From positions 1-64,000 of the forward strand of contig NZ_JAFEIG010000003.1 in the NCBI RefSeq assembly GCF_017495225.1: a stretch of 64,000 nucleotides of DNA. Direction: 5' to 3'. Below are positions 34,756 through 44,887 of the stretch, piece after piece; the stretch's first letter is position 1; every line of letters begins with the position of its first letter. A program made the position numbers and the translations under genes. The notes under the pieces were generated by a model. The model ran no database searches. It saw nothing but the letters and a program-made list of their open reading frames with translations, and was not told where the DNA came from. This DNA comes from Daejeonella sp. Lineage in GTDB: Bacteria > Bacteroidota > Bacteroidia > Sphingobacteriales > Sphingobacteriaceae.

Positions 34756-37392
34756 TTAAGCTACAAATGACTTTGCTTTATCTAATGCACGATCTAATCC
34801 GGAACTATCTTTGCCCCCAGCTGTTGCAAAAAATGGCTGACCACCACCACCACCTTGTATTTCTTTGGCAAGCTCACGGACAATATTTCCAGCATTCAAG
34901 CCTTTATCCTTAACAAGATTTTCTGAAACCATAACTGTGAGGCTAGGTTTTCCATCAATTTCGCATGCTAGGACTAATAAAAGGTCATTAACAAGGTCTT
35001 TTACTGCATAAGCCAAGTTTTTAACCGCATCAGTATTTGGCAAATCGACTTTTTTAGCTAGGAAATTAATCCCATTAATGGAAACAAACTCCTTTACAAG
35101 TTCATGTTTCAGACCGGCAGAACGCTCCAATATACTTTTCTCGATTTCTTTTTTCAGTTTACTGTTTTCTTCAATTAAACTTTCTACAGACTTTAATAAA
35201 TCGGAAGGGTTTTTTAAAAGATCTTTAAGGCCTTTAATTTGCTCGCTTTGTTGATTAATAAACTGTTCTGCCACATCTGCGGTAATGGCTTCAATTCTTC
35301 TAACTCCTGCTGCTACCGCACTCTCAGATGTGATTTTAAAAAATCCTATCTGTCCAGTTGATTTAACATGCGTTCCTCCACATAGTTCCTTCGAAAAATG
35401 ATCATCAAAAGTAATTACACGCACAAAATCACCATATTTTTCACCGAAAAGTGCTGTAACACCCGAATTTATAGCCTCTTGATAAGGAATATTTCTTTGC
35501 TCTTTTAAAGCAATATTTTCACGAATTTTTCGATTTACAATATTCTCAATTTCAGCGATTTCTTGATCCGTAACTTTAGAGAAATGTGAAAAATCAAAAC
35601 GTAAATAATCACCATTTACTAAAGAACCCTTCTGATTAACATGAGTACCTAAAACCTGCTTTAATGCTGCATGAAGCAGGTGTGTTGCAGAATGGTTATT
35701 TTCAGAAGCTTTGCGATTTGCAGGATCAACAATCGCTCTAAACGCATTTTTAGGCTCCTCAGGAATTTGATCTAGATAATGAATAATTAATCCATTTTCC
35801 TTTTTTGTATCGCTAACCTCATATTCAAACAATCCGGTCAAATCTTCAATTTTTCCTGTATCTCCCGCTTGCCCACCACTCTCTGCATAAAAAGGAGTCT
35901 TATTTAAGACCACTTGAAACTGCTCTTTACCTTTGGCGGTAACTTTACGATATTTTAAAATTTGGCATTCGCTTTCAAGCTGATCATATCCAACAAACTC
36001 AACCTCATCACCTTCATTAGCTACCACCCAATCGCCAGTATCAATAGCCGTAGCGGCACGTGAACGTTGTTTTTGCTGTTGTAGTTCTGATTCAAAACCC
36101 TCCATATCAACAGTCCAGCCCTTTTCACGAGCCATTAACTCGGTAAGATCAATTGGAAAACCAAAAGTATCATAAAGTTCAAAAGCGAAATCTCCTTTAA
36201 TCAATTTATCGCTAGTCTCAAAGCGCTCAAAGCGCTGAATACCAGTCGCTAAGGTTCTTAAGAATGAAACCTCCTCTTCAAGTACAACCTTTTGAACAAA
36301 ATCTTGTTGCTTTTTAAGTTCAGGAAAAACTCCATCAAATTGATCGGCCAAAATAGGCACCAATTTATTTAGGAAAGGATCTTTTAGGTTAAGGAAAGTA
36401 TATGCGTAACGCACCGCTCTTCTTAAAATCCTTCTTACTACATATCCAGCCTTATTATTTGATGGAAGTGTTCCATCGGCAATACAAAAACAAATGGCAC
36501 GAATATGATCCGACATCACACGCATCGCTACAGCAGCACCCCATGTATCATCACCAGGATTTGATGCTCCGACATAGGGAATACGTGATTGCTCAGAGAT
36601 ATATTGAATTAGTGGCTGAAATACGTCTGTATCGTAATTTGATGTTTTATTTTGAATAACTCTCACTAAGCGCTCAAGACCCATGCCCGTATCCACATGC
36701 TGATTAGGAAGCTTCTCAAGAGATCCATTTTTCAGTCTGTTATACTGCATGAACACATTATTCCAAATCTCAATAACTTGAGGATCATCTTGATTTACAA
36801 GGCTACTACCAGCTATCTTTTTACGCTCAGCTTCAGGGCGCATGTCAACGTGAATTTCAGAGCATGGTCCGCAGGGACCTGTTTCACCCATTTCCCAGAA
36901 ATTATCTTTTTTATTTCCCAAAAGGATACGATCTTCAGAAATAAATTGCTTCCAAATTACATAAGCCTCCTGATCCTTTGGTAATCCCTCTTTCTCATCA
37001 CCCTCAAAAACGCTTACATAAAGTTGGTCTTTAGGGATTTTATAAACTTCAGTGAGCAGCTCCCAACTCCAAGCAATGGCTTCTTTCTTAAAATAATCGC
37101 CGAAGCTCCAGTTTCCAAGCATCTCAAACATAGTATGGTGATAGGTATCAATACCCACCTCCTCTAAATCATTATGCTTACCAGAAACGCGCAAACAGCG
37201 CTGCGTGTCTGCTACTCGCGAATGTTTAATTGCTGCCTCACCTAAAAAAAGATCTTTAAACTGATTCATTCCCGCATTGGTAAACATCAATGTAGGATCG
37301 TCTTTAACCACAATTGGTGCTGAAGGAACTATCTGATGGCCTTTTGCGGCAAAAAAGTCTAAAAAACTCTGTCTAATCTCTTTGGTAGTCAT
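34756..37392 (-). CDS. alaS: Alanyl-tRNA synthetase
   Basis: An 878-residue class II synthetase. The aminoacylation core opens with IRQSFLDFFAAKGH; class II motif 2/3 regions include TFTNAGMNQFKD and MGLERL. The editing domain has the zinc residues HSATHLLH and CGGTHV, and the C-terminal DHHA1/C-Ala region ends with the glycine-rich GGGGGQPFFATAGG. I start at the ATG at 37390-37392 because the TTG seven codons upstream is part of a -7 promoter box. Full length, no anomaly. Confidence 0.96.
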   Translation of the reverse strand: MTTKEIRQSFLDFFAAKGHQIVPSAPIVVKDDPTLMFTNAGMNQFKDLFLGEAAIKHSRVADTQRCLRVSGKHNDLEEVGIDTYHHTMFEMLGNWSFGDYFKKEAIAWSWELLTEVYKIPKDQLYVSVFEGDEKEGLPKDQEAYVIWKQFISEDRILLGNKKDNFWEMGETGPCGPCSEIHVDMRPEAERKKIAGSSLVNQDDPQVIEIWNNVFMQYNRLKNGSLEKLPNQHVDTGMGLERLVRVIQNKTSNYDTDVFQPLIQYISEQSRIPYVGASNPGDDTWGAAVAMRVMSDHIRAICFCIADGTLPSNNKAGYVVRRILRRAVRYAYTFLNLKDPFLNKLVPILADQFDGVFPELKKQQDFVQKVVLEEEVSFLRTLATGIQRFERFETSDKLIKGDFAFELYDTFGFPIDLTELMAREKGWTVDMEGFESELQQQKQRSRAATAIDTGDWVVANEGDEVEFVGYDQLESECQILKYRKVTAKGKEQFQVVLNKTPFYAESGGQAGDTGKIEDLTGLFEYEVSDTKKENGLIIHYLDQIPEEPKNAFRAIVDPANRKASENNHSATHLLHAALKQVLGTHVNQKGSLVNGDYLRFDFSHFSKVTDQEIAEIENIVNRKIRENIALKEQRNIPYQEAINSGVTALFGEKYGDFVRVITFDDHFSKELCGGTHVKSTGQIGFFKITSESAVAAGVRRIEAITADVAEQFINQQSEQIKGLKDLLKNPSDLLKSVESLIEENSKLKKEIEKSILERSAGLKHELVKEFVSINGINFLAKKVDLPNTDAVKNLAYAVKDLVNDLLLVLACEIDGKPSLTVMVSENLVKDKGLNAGNIVRELAKEIQGGGGGQPFFATAGGKDSSGLDRALDKAKSFVA

Positions 37393-37410
37393 GCTTGATT
37401 CGCTAATTTG

Positions 37411-37418
37411 CAAATATA
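37411..37418 (-). promoter_or_regulatory. -7 promoter box of alaS
   Basis: TATATTTG on the minus strand, an exact match to TAnnTTTG, ends 18 bp before the alaS ATG. It fixes the translation start downstream of itself. Confidence 0.65.
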
Positions 37419-37589
37419 AATATAGAAGCGGAATTGTATGTGCTGAATGTGATATTATTTATCCCAAGCAAATAAATTATAATTAGGAAAATGGCTTATT
37501 ATTTGCTAGAATTAAATAATTGCCAGTCTTATTTCTGCAATCTAAATATAAATGTCCAATTTTATTAATTTTACAGTATAATTGAAGGT

Positions 37590-37925
37590 ATGCCATACAA
37601 GGATAGAGAAATAGAGAAACTGTATTATACGATGGGCGAAGTAACCCAGCTTTTTGATGTAAATGCATCTCAAATACGATATTATGAACGTGAATTTGAG
37701 ATTCTTCAACCTAAGAAAAACAAAAAAGGAAACCGACTTTTTAGTCCGGAGGATGTAGAAAACCTAAAAATCATTTTTAGCCTTTTAAAAGACAAGGGAT
37801 TTACTCTTCAGGGAGCCAAAGATTACCTTCGCAGCAATAAAGGCGAGGTGAAGGAAAATCAAAAAGTAATTGACTCTTTAGAAAGGCTGAAGCAATTTCT
37901 CTTGGAAGTTAAAGAAAAGCTCTAA
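37590..37925 (+). CDS. MerR-family transcriptional regulator
   Basis: A 111-residue protein with a MerR winged helix (about 12-80; YTMGEVTQLFDVNASQIRYY and NRLFSPEDVENLKII) and a short C-terminal coiled helix. It has no effector domain and no Cys cluster, so a metal-sensing role is unlikely. The lipid-kinase gene starts 4 bp after its stop, so the two are probably co-transcribed. Divergent from alaS. Targets unknown. Confidence 0.9.
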   Translation: MPYKDREIEKLYYTMGEVTQLFDVNASQIRYYEREFEILQPKKNKKGNRLFSPEDVENLKIIFSLLKDKGFTLQGAKDYLRSNKGEVKENQKVIDSLERLKQFLLEVKEKL

Positions 37926-37929
37926 TTCT

Positions 37930-38853
37930 ATGAAGAAGCCTGAAAAACCGGCAAATAATAGATTAAGGATATTATTTATCTTAAATCGAAGGTCAGGCAA
38001 CAGAAATTTAAATGATTTACTTGAGATTATTGAACAAAAATCAAAATCTCATCCCTTTGAATACTCCACTTATTTTCTAGATACATTTTCATCGGATTTA
38101 ATCCGCAAAGAAATCTTTAACTACAAACCTAATATCGTTGCAGTTGCTGGTGGCGATGGAAGCATCAATTTAATTGCTACTATTCTAGCTGGAACACAAA
38201 TACCTCTTGGCATCATACCTTTTGGATCGGCAAATGGGATGGCGAAAGACTTAGAAATTCCGGTGGATATCAAAGAATCAATCGAAATTTTATTAACTGG
38301 ATCGATAAAAAAGATTGATTTGATTAAAATAAATGATCGCACTTGTTTACATCTAGCTGATGTTGGACTTAATGCAAGAGTGGTCAATCGATTTGAGAAA
38401 GATATTAACAGAGGACTTTTGACCTACGTAAAGCACCTTTTCGGGGAAATGTTTTTCCTGAAAAACTATGTTTTTCACATTGTTTATGATGGAAAGAAAA
38501 TACGAAAAAAAGGGGTTTCCATCACTTTTGCCAATGCTTCTAAATATGGAACGGGGGCAGTAATCAATCCCGAAGGCCAATTAGATGACGGAAAATTTGA
38601 GATTGTATTGGTAAAACCCTTCCCGAGAATCAAATTATTTTCAATTGCATGGAAAATGTTTAGCAATAAATTACACACCTCCGATTATGTGGAAATTTTC
38701 AGCTGCAAAAAGGCAGTGGTTTATAGCAATAAAAAAACTACCCTTCAAATTGATGGCGAGGTTATTGGAAAAGTAAAAGAAATACGACTTGAGAGCCAAG
38801 AGAAAGTCCTAAATATAATAGTTCCGCATTATCATTCAAGCAAACATTCATAA
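37930..38853 (+). CDS. Diacylglycerol/lipid kinase family protein (DAGK catalytic domain)
   Basis: A 307-residue protein of the YegS/DgkB/sphingosine-kinase family. The nucleotide-binding VAVAGGDGSINLIATIL and PLGIIPFGSANGMAKDL motifs (about 72-115) are intact; the C-terminal beta-sandwich ends with LQIDGE (the DGE motif). Bacteroidota make sphingolipids, so a ceramide or sphingoid-base kinase is possible, as is diacylglycerol; the sequence does not decide. Co-transcribed with the MerR regulator. Its 3' end overlaps the convergent metallophosphoesterase gene by 22 bp. Confidence 0.88.
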   Translation: MKKPEKPANNRLRILFILNRRSGNRNLNDLLEIIEQKSKSHPFEYSTYFLDTFSSDLIRKEIFNYKPNIVAVAGGDGSINLIATILAGTQIPLGIIPFGSANGMAKDLEIPVDIKESIEILLTGSIKKIDLIKINDRTCLHLADVGLNARVVNRFEKDINRGLLTYVKHLFGEMFFLKNYVFHIVYDGKKIRKKGVSITFANASKYGTGAVINPEGQLDDGKFEIVLVKPFPRIKLFSIAWKMFSNKLHTSDYVEIFSCKKAVVYSNKKTTLQIDGEVIGKVKEIRLESQEKVLNIIVPHYHSSKHS

Positions 38854-39887
38854 ACCATTTTACCCATTTTTGCATGATGATCTATAACCCATGCTGAAAG
38901 ATTCAACTTCCCATCTGCCTCAAATCGAAGTTTAAAAAAGCCCTTCTCTTTAATTCCGAACTTCAGGTTTTTACCCGACCTGAGTACATATTTTAATTTT
39001 GAACCTGCTCCACTAACAATATAATGGTTCTCATCTTTAGCAATATGTTGTAGATTATGCTCATGCCCTGATGCATAAATAATGCCTGGGTGACTCTTAA
39101 AAATTTCAATTAAACGCTTTCGCAAACGCCTATATCTGGGGTGTGCGATATCTTCTTTAGCACCAAAATATTTACGATAAATAGGTAATAATGAACCTAT
39201 TAATGGAAGAGGAAGGTATGCTTTTTTATGGTAAATAGTAAAAGGAAAAAGATGGTGCTTTAATTTATAGCGACCACCATGAATTGCATAGCTATATACT
39301 GGAGCATGTCCTGCAATGAGTATTCTCTTTCCATAATTATTCTCAAGAATTGCACTTAGTTTATTAAAGAATTCGTCCTCTGTTTCTACCCCACATCCAC
39401 AATCTTTACCAATGGGTCTGAAGCCTGGTTGTAACCACCATTGGGTATTTATTAAAATAAGGGTTAGTCCTAGGTTTATATTAATTTCTGTTGGCCCCGG
39501 ACAGCCATTTTCGGGAAACATAACCTTCTCTGAAAAGAGTGTTTCGAGATATTGTTCTTGGCGGATAACATATTGATAGCCATCTGGTCTGCCCTTATTC
39601 CAATCGTGGTTACCTGATATAAATAATACCTTACCATGATAATCTTTTAAGGCATTTTTATGAGCTAACAAACCATTTTCGGCATCTTTTCTTAAAATAT
39701 TGCCTTCAGGAGGTAAACCACGAGGATAGATATTGTCACCCAAGAAAATTACTGCAGAACTTTGTTCCTTATTAAAATGGGAGGATAATGTTTTCAAAAC
39801 CGGATCTGCACCATGCCGATGCACATTTCCTGTATCACCGATTAAAAAAATTTCAAATGTATTAACTTCCTTATTTTCTGATTGCAT
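38832..39887 (-). CDS. Calcineurin-like metallophosphoesterase
   Basis: A 351-residue hydrolase with all metal-site motifs: LIGDTGN (about 16-22), LGDNIYPRG, SGNHDWNKG, IAGHAPVYS and YASGHEHNLQ. The pattern resembles purple acid phosphatase-type phosphoesterases of Bacteroidota, some of which carry an extra C-terminal outer-membrane domain that is absent here. No signal peptide, so presumably cytosolic. Substrate unknown. The gene is 24 bp downstream of the enoyl-CoA hydratase gene on the same strand, and its end overlaps the lipid-kinase gene. Confidence 0.87.
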   Translation of the reverse strand: MQSENKEVNTFEIFLIGDTGNVHRHGADPVLKTLSSHFNKEQSSAVIFLGDNIYPRGLPPEGNILRKDAENGLLAHKNALKDYHGKVLFISGNHDWNKGRPDGYQYVIRQEQYLETLFSEKVMFPENGCPGPTEININLGLTLILINTQWWLQPGFRPIGKDCGCGVETEDEFFNKLSAILENNYGKRILIAGHAPVYSYAIHGGRYKLKHHLFPFTIYHKKAYLPLPLIGSLLPIYRKYFGAKEDIAHPRYRRLRKRLIEIFKSHPGIIYASGHEHNLQHIAKDENHYIVSGAGSKLKYVLRSGKNLKFGIKEKGFFKLRFEADGKLNLSAWVIDHHAKMGKMVYECLLE

Positions 39888-39911
39888 TTCAGATAATTTA
39901 AATAGAAGAAA

Positions 39912-40685
39912 TTACCAATCCAATTTGTTTTTGTTCAAAAATGCGGTTATTCCTTTTTTACAATCGGCAGATGACCTTGTTTGTACATTTAAACCAATCG
40001 CTAAATTTAAGCTCTCATCAAGATTAAGATCCTGAACAGTGCTTAATAATTGCTTGGTTACTGTAATTGAATTGGAAGATGTGCCTTCAACAATTTTCTT
40101 AGCGTATGTGTGTACAGCTGATTCAATTTCCTCTTTTGAGGCTATAAAGTTAATCAATCCGTAAATTGAAGCTGTTTTAGCATCTATAAGTTCACCACTT
40201 AATAGCAATTCTTTGGCTCTACCCTCTCCCAATTTCCGAATTAAAAAGCAGGATACTAAAGCAGGAATAAATCCAATTTTAACCTCCGTATAGCCAAATT
40301 TAGCTTGTGGAACCGAGAATATCACATCACAAACTGAAGCTAATCCACAGCCACCTGCAATTGCATGCCCTTCAACTTGAGCAATAACAAATTTGGGGGA
40401 TCTATAAATTGTGAGAAAAAGCTCTTTTAAGATATAGGTGTCTGTGAAATTCTCCACATCAGTATTTTGCTGCAATTGTTGAAGATATTCAAGATCAGCA
40501 CCAGCGCTAAACACATCACCATTTGCCTTCAATACAATTACTTTGACATCAACGTCTTCAATTACATTTTTAAATGCATTTGAAAGCAATTTTACAAGTT
40601 CCGGATTTAAGGCATTACGCTTATCGGGACGGTTAATTGTAATATACGCAATTCTTTCTGATTTATTTATAACTACTAAATCCAT
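39912..40685 (-). CDS. Enoyl-CoA hydratase/isomerase family protein
   Basis: A 257-residue crotonase-fold enzyme. RPDKRNALNPELV near the start and the oxyanion/CoA loop GHAIAGGCGLASVCDV plus FGYTEVKIGFIPALV identify the family. The first catalytic Glu position in FGYTEVKIGF is present; the second, usually PVLG-region Glu, is less clear, so isomerase or methylglutaconyl-type activity is possible. It may belong to fatty- or branched-chain acyl-CoA degradation. Operon with the phosphoesterase. Confidence 0.88.
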   Translation of the reverse strand: MDLVVINKSERIAYITINRPDKRNALNPELVKLLSNAFKNVIEDVDVKVIVLKANGDVFSAGADLEYLQQLQQNTDVENFTDTYILKELFLTIYRSPKFVIAQVEGHAIAGGCGLASVCDVIFSVPQAKFGYTEVKIGFIPALVSCFLIRKLGEGRAKELLLSGELIDAKTASIYGLINFIASKEEIESAVHTYAKKIVEGTSSNSITVTKQLLSTVQDLNLDESLNLAIGLNVQTRSSADCKKGITAFLNKNKLDW

Positions 40686-40736
40686 TTAGGAGACAAATTA
40701 TTTTTTAGGTAAAAGCAATAAAAAAATAGAATAGTA

Positions 40737-42836
40737 TCACATTTTAACGATGTATGCAGACTTTTTTTGAAGAGAAATACAGTTTATATTTAATTTTCTT
40801 GCTTCCTCTAGGTATTTATTAATCTTATAATCAGGAATCTTAGATTCAAAAATTAATGTCTTAAAATTCACTCGATTCTTTAGATTAATCAGGTTGATAT
40901 TTTTTATATTTTTTTGGACAAGAACGATATCAACATCTATTTTATTTGATAAAGCTAATTCATTAAACTCATTTTTCCATCTTAAAACTCTAAAATTACC
41001 AAATTGCATAAAATCAGTCGCTAGGTAATAGCTCTCTTTCTGAAGGTGTTTTTCGAAATTTATATATTTAATTTCTTTAAGCCCACGACTAGTAAAAAAG
41101 GGCTTTATTGAGTAATTAATGAGTTTATCTAGCGAATCAATGTCGCTAATTACAATAGCCCGACCTTGATTTATGTAGGCAATTGCTGTATTCTTTCGGA
41201 GGCTAAAAAAGACCAATTCATGTCTTGTAAAATTTTGAATAGATTTAAAAGAAAAGCTAATCGATAAGAAAAAAACATTGACTAGGGCCAACCAAACAAC
41301 ACTTTTATTTCTAAAAGTATGCCATAATATAAAAAGAATTATAATCAAAAACAAAAATAATAGCTCAAAAGCGGAAATCCACAAGCCTTCTAAAGCAGAA
41401 AAGGGTAGGTTTTCAATTTTATATAAAATATTGTTCGTAAAGTTGATTAGGTAATTTAAAAATGTGCCAAATAGCTTATTTAATATCTCAAATGGCATAA
41501 ATAAAAAGGCAATTCCTACATACATAATAATTGCAACTGGAAGCACAATTAATAAATTACTTAAAAGAAAATATATTGGAAATTGATGAAAATAATAGAC
41601 ACTTATCGGGAATGTGGCTACTTGAGCGGCGAGCGACAAAGCCGAATAGCTCCAGAGATAGTCTAAAATTTTATTCTTAATGTAAAAACTATTGTAAATT
41701 ATAGGATGGAAATAAACTAAGCCAGCAACAGCTAGGTAGGATAATTGAAAACCTACATCAAAGAGATAAAAAGGATCATATAAAAGCAGAAAAAAAGCCG
41801 AAATAGCCATTAAATTATAGGTGTTTTGATTTTTATTGATTGCCTTCCCTAGCACTACAAAACTTAACATCAGCGCAGATCGGCATACCGAAGGAGAAAA
41901 ACCAGTTAAAAGTGAATAAAACCAAATAACCCCAATGATGATGATAGCTCTTATCAAAATAAGTTGTCTATTCTTATTCATTGCTTTGAGAAAAAAGGTC
42001 AATACAAGAAACACAATACCCACATGCATTCCCGACACAGAAAGTACGTGCATTGTACCAGTTTTTGAATAAGCTTCAACCAAATCATTGCTGAGCTCTG
42101 CACGATAACCAAGAATTAATGCCGATGCCAAAGACGAAGCTTCTTCATCAGGGATATATTTTACGAATTTCTGAACCAATTTCTTTCTTAAACTAAGCGC
42201 ATAAAAAATGATTGGATTCCCAAATTGCTCTGCTACTTTCTTTACTTGAGATAGGTCAACAAATTGCTGATAATAGATTTGCTTATTTTTTAAATAGGAT
42301 TTATAATCAAATTCGCCAGGATTATAGGGAGCTTCAATCTCTTTAAAGTTTGAGGGGACTAATAAAAGATCACCATAATAAAAACTTCTGTTTTTTAAGC
42401 TATCAATTTTTATCGCCACCAATAATTTTCCAGTACTACTTTGGATACTATTATTGAAATAAATGGCTGGCACTTCTGCCTCGAAACGAACAATTCCAGC
42501 AGCCGTTTTAGGCTCATTAATAATTTTTAGGAAAAGCATTTCAGACTTTATAGCACTGTAATATTTTGTATCGTAAGTGCCCGAATAATGAACTGCCAAG
42601 CTATATGACAAAAGAGCAAGAAAACCATGAATGAGAATGCCAAAAACCCATCCAAATCGAAATAATCGATGTTTTTTATAAAGTTTTAACAAAAGTAAAT
42701 AGGAAATAAGAATTGAAATGAGAAAAATAATAGCCCAGGAATAGATGAAAGAGCTAGGGAAATAGGAAGCGATTATTATCCCAATAATCAAAGGAATTAA
42801 TAATCTTACAAATGGCACTTCCCCCTTAAAAATCAT
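40737..42836 (-). CDS. comEC: ComEC/Rec2-family competence channel
   Basis: A 699-residue polytopic inner-membrane protein. The N-terminal DUF4131-like region with an OB-type soluble part (about 85-200) is followed by the Competence domain. That domain has ALILGYRAELSNDLVEAYSKTGTMHVLSVSGMHVG (split motif around 245-275) and FSPSVCRSALML. The C-terminal soluble portion (about 520-699) lacks the metallo-beta-lactamase histidines of Gram-positive ComEC, as usual for shorter Bacteroidota forms. It should carry single-stranded DNA into the cytoplasm. It starts 2 bp after the HhH-barrel gene, so the two are coupled. Confidence 0.9.
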   Translation of the reverse strand: MIFKGEVPFVRLLIPLIIGIIIASYFPSSFIYSWAIIFLISILISYLLLLKLYKKHRLFRFGWVFGILIHGFLALLSYSLAVHYSGTYDTKYYSAIKSEMLFLKIINEPKTAAGIVRFEAEVPAIYFNNSIQSSTGKLLVAIKIDSLKNRSFYYGDLLLVPSNFKEIEAPYNPGEFDYKSYLKNKQIYYQQFVDLSQVKKVAEQFGNPIIFYALSLRKKLVQKFVKYIPDEEASSLASALILGYRAELSNDLVEAYSKTGTMHVLSVSGMHVGIVFLVLTFFLKAMNKNRQLILIRAIIIIGVIWFYSLLTGFSPSVCRSALMLSFVVLGKAINKNQNTYNLMAISAFFLLLYDPFYLFDVGFQLSYLAVAGLVYFHPIIYNSFYIKNKILDYLWSYSALSLAAQVATFPISVYYFHQFPIYFLLSNLLIVLPVAIIMYVGIAFLFMPFEILNKLFGTFLNYLINFTNNILYKIENLPFSALEGLWISAFELLFLFLIIILFILWHTFRNKSVVWLALVNVFFLSISFSFKSIQNFTRHELVFFSLRKNTAIAYINQGRAIVISDIDSLDKLINYSIKPFFTSRGLKEIKYINFEKHLQKESYYLATDFMQFGNFRVLRWKNEFNELALSNKIDVDIVLVQKNIKNINLINLKNRVNFKTLIFESKIPDYKINKYLEEARKLNINCISLQKKSAYIVKM

Positions 42837-42838
42837 AT

Positions 42839-44887
42839 TTAAAACTGAAAACGGACTTGCAATCTCACATCTGATCTATTATTACCATTAATCTCATCAT
42901 TCCCACTACCCACTGTTTCTTGTCCATAATAGCTTGTTTGGGCATACCTCAACCACAAATCAAACCCTCGAAAAAAAGTATATCTCACATTCCCATAAAA
43001 ACGAGTCCCCCTACCCTGATAAGCAGGAACAGCATAAGAATATAAAACATCATTTTCATAAGCATAGATTCTAGAGTTAAAACTTTGAGTATCAAAAATT
43101 CCAAAACGTAAATTCCCAGATAATTTGGAACTTAAAGGTTTATAAATAATATCTTGATAAAGCAAAAAGCCTGTCTCATGATTCAAAAATCCTTTTTCAA
43201 ATCTTACCACCTCAGCACGATTTCTTAATGTAAATTGGTCATTTAAAGCATAAATGAGCTCTAAACGATAGTTTTGCTTATCAACTGCCTCCAAACCAAA
43301 ACCATCTAAATCTGCACCATTTTCCTCTCTAAGCTGTTGCTTAAATCGGGCGCTAATTTTAAACTTCTTATTCATTTTATAATTGAGCTGTGCAAGCAAC
43401 TCATAGCCTGATGAGGGAGCATCTACCCTAAACTTCAGCCATGGGAATTTGAAAAAATCGGAGTAAACAAATAAATCCCATTTTGAATCAAATTTTAGTG
43501 CCATGGCGGCATAAAATCCACTCTCATTTACTGCATTGGAAGCTTCCGAGACCGATTGATTGAAAAAGGAATGATAATTTTTCGTATATTTGCGGTGTAA
43601 TAATACCAGTGAAACCCGAGATGACAGACTAGTCATCAAGCCATTAATTAAGCCATAGCCCGAATTTAAACTATATGCCATCTCCCCAAAGAAATAGGTA
43701 TTTTTCAGGGCATAATCATAATGAAAACCCAAATTTGTAAGAGAATTACCCTGAAATTCATACTTCTCATACAATGATTTTCCTGCTCCAAAAGGCATGC
43801 TAAATTTTGTTTGATAAGCAGTTAATCCGAGATTCAAATTCCTCGTATTGTACTGAATATTAGTCCCATAAACAATAGAATACAGCCTATTCTTATTCTC
43901 AATTTCCGTTTTTGTCCGATGTAAGCCACTAATATTCACAGATGCTATTTCTGAACCTGAACTGCCTAAACTAGCGTCCAAATTCTTTTTAGAAACAAAG
44001 GGGGTAAATGAAATTTTCTTTAAGCCAAAAGTAGCTGAAGCACCTCTCAAAAAGCTCGCTTCATTAACTGAGCTGTATGGTTTTAGTCCGAAATCTTGCT
44101 TTGCAATAGTGGTTATTCCTACACCCTTACCAAATCCTGAACCCGACCACATGCTTAAACCCTGACCAAACTGTAGTCCATAATCACCTAAAACTAGCTT
44201 TTTTAATAGCCCTTGACCACGATAAGAGATACTCCCAGAATAGAAATCAAAACCTTCATTTCTATTGCGATCTAAAAAAAGTTCCCCAGCATCTTTCTCC
44301 ATATTGAGTGATGCTGCCAATGTATTTGAATAGTTAAATCGATATCGTGTTAAAAGCTTTAATGGAGAACCTGAATAATTTGCTGGTTTCGAGGAATCAG
44401 CACTCATAAATCCTGCTTGCGGCTGAATAATTTGACCCATTCGAAGAATCAAATCATGATTCCCCTTTTGAAATAGCTTTTTAGCACTTAGATTTTGTAA
44501 AGGAGAATAAATTCCGACTTTCACAAAATTCAATAAAAGACTAATTATTTCAGGATCAAGGCTTTGCAGACTTTGCAATTCGAGCTTATCCATAAATGAG
44601 CCATTTTGAGATCTATGATTTAGGATTTCATTAATTTGCAACGGACTAAGAAAAAACAATTCTCTTAATTGCTCGGAGCTAGCGCGGTTTAAGTCCAAGG
44701 GATGAAGCTTATAAAAATTAAGCCTTTCTACGAGTTCTGAATAGTCTAAATCTTCGTCAGGGTCGCGCGAAACAAGCTCTAAAATTTGATCGATTATTTC
44801 GGAACTCTCATCTTGACTAAGTCCCACCTGCGGACTAAAAAACATCGCCCAAACCATAAACAAAAGACATTTACCCTTAAAATTCAT
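42839..44887 (-). CDS. Helix-hairpin-helix domain plus predicted outer-membrane beta-barrel protein
   Basis: A 682-residue secreted protein. After the signal peptide (about 1-25; ends near VGLSQDE) there is a helical region with two HhH-like units: LHPLDLNRASSEQLRELFFLS and NGSFMDKLELQSLQSLDPEI, resembling ComEA/Kuhn-type DNA-binding repeats. Residues about 140-682 are beta-strand-rich with alternating aromatic positions and end in VRLQVRFQF, typical of an outer-membrane barrel. I place the start at the ATG 44885-44887, which gives a proper signal peptide; an in-frame upstream ATG (44944) lies inside the preceding gene. Upstream PorV-like gene overlaps by 11 bp; comEC follows by 2 bp. Confidence 0.75.
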   Translation of the reverse strand: MNFKGKCLLFMVWAMFFSPQVGLSQDESSEIIDQILELVSRDPDEDLDYSELVERLNFYKLHPLDLNRASSEQLRELFFLSPLQINEILNHRSQNGSFMDKLELQSLQSLDPEIISLLLNFVKVGIYSPLQNLSAKKLFQKGNHDLILRMGQIIQPQAGFMSADSSKPANYSGSPLKLLTRYRFNYSNTLAASLNMEKDAGELFLDRNRNEGFDFYSGSISYRGQGLLKKLVLGDYGLQFGQGLSMWSGSGFGKGVGITTIAKQDFGLKPYSSVNEASFLRGASATFGLKKISFTPFVSKKNLDASLGSSGSEIASVNISGLHRTKTEIENKNRLYSIVYGTNIQYNTRNLNLGLTAYQTKFSMPFGAGKSLYEKYEFQGNSLTNLGFHYDYALKNTYFFGEMAYSLNSGYGLINGLMTSLSSRVSLVLLHRKYTKNYHSFFNQSVSEASNAVNESGFYAAMALKFDSKWDLFVYSDFFKFPWLKFRVDAPSSGYELLAQLNYKMNKKFKISARFKQQLREENGADLDGFGLEAVDKQNYRLELIYALNDQFTLRNRAEVVRFEKGFLNHETGFLLYQDIIYKPLSSKLSGNLRFGIFDTQSFNSRIYAYENDVLYSYAVPAYQGRGTRFYGNVRYTFFRGFDLWLRYAQTSYYGQETVGSGNDEINGNNRSDVRLQVRFQF

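Noticed and set aside
37483..37668. A 61-codon minus-strand frame upstream of the MerR gene
   Set aside because: It overlaps the MerR start on the other strand, lacks a recognisable motif and sits in AT-rich promoter sequence.
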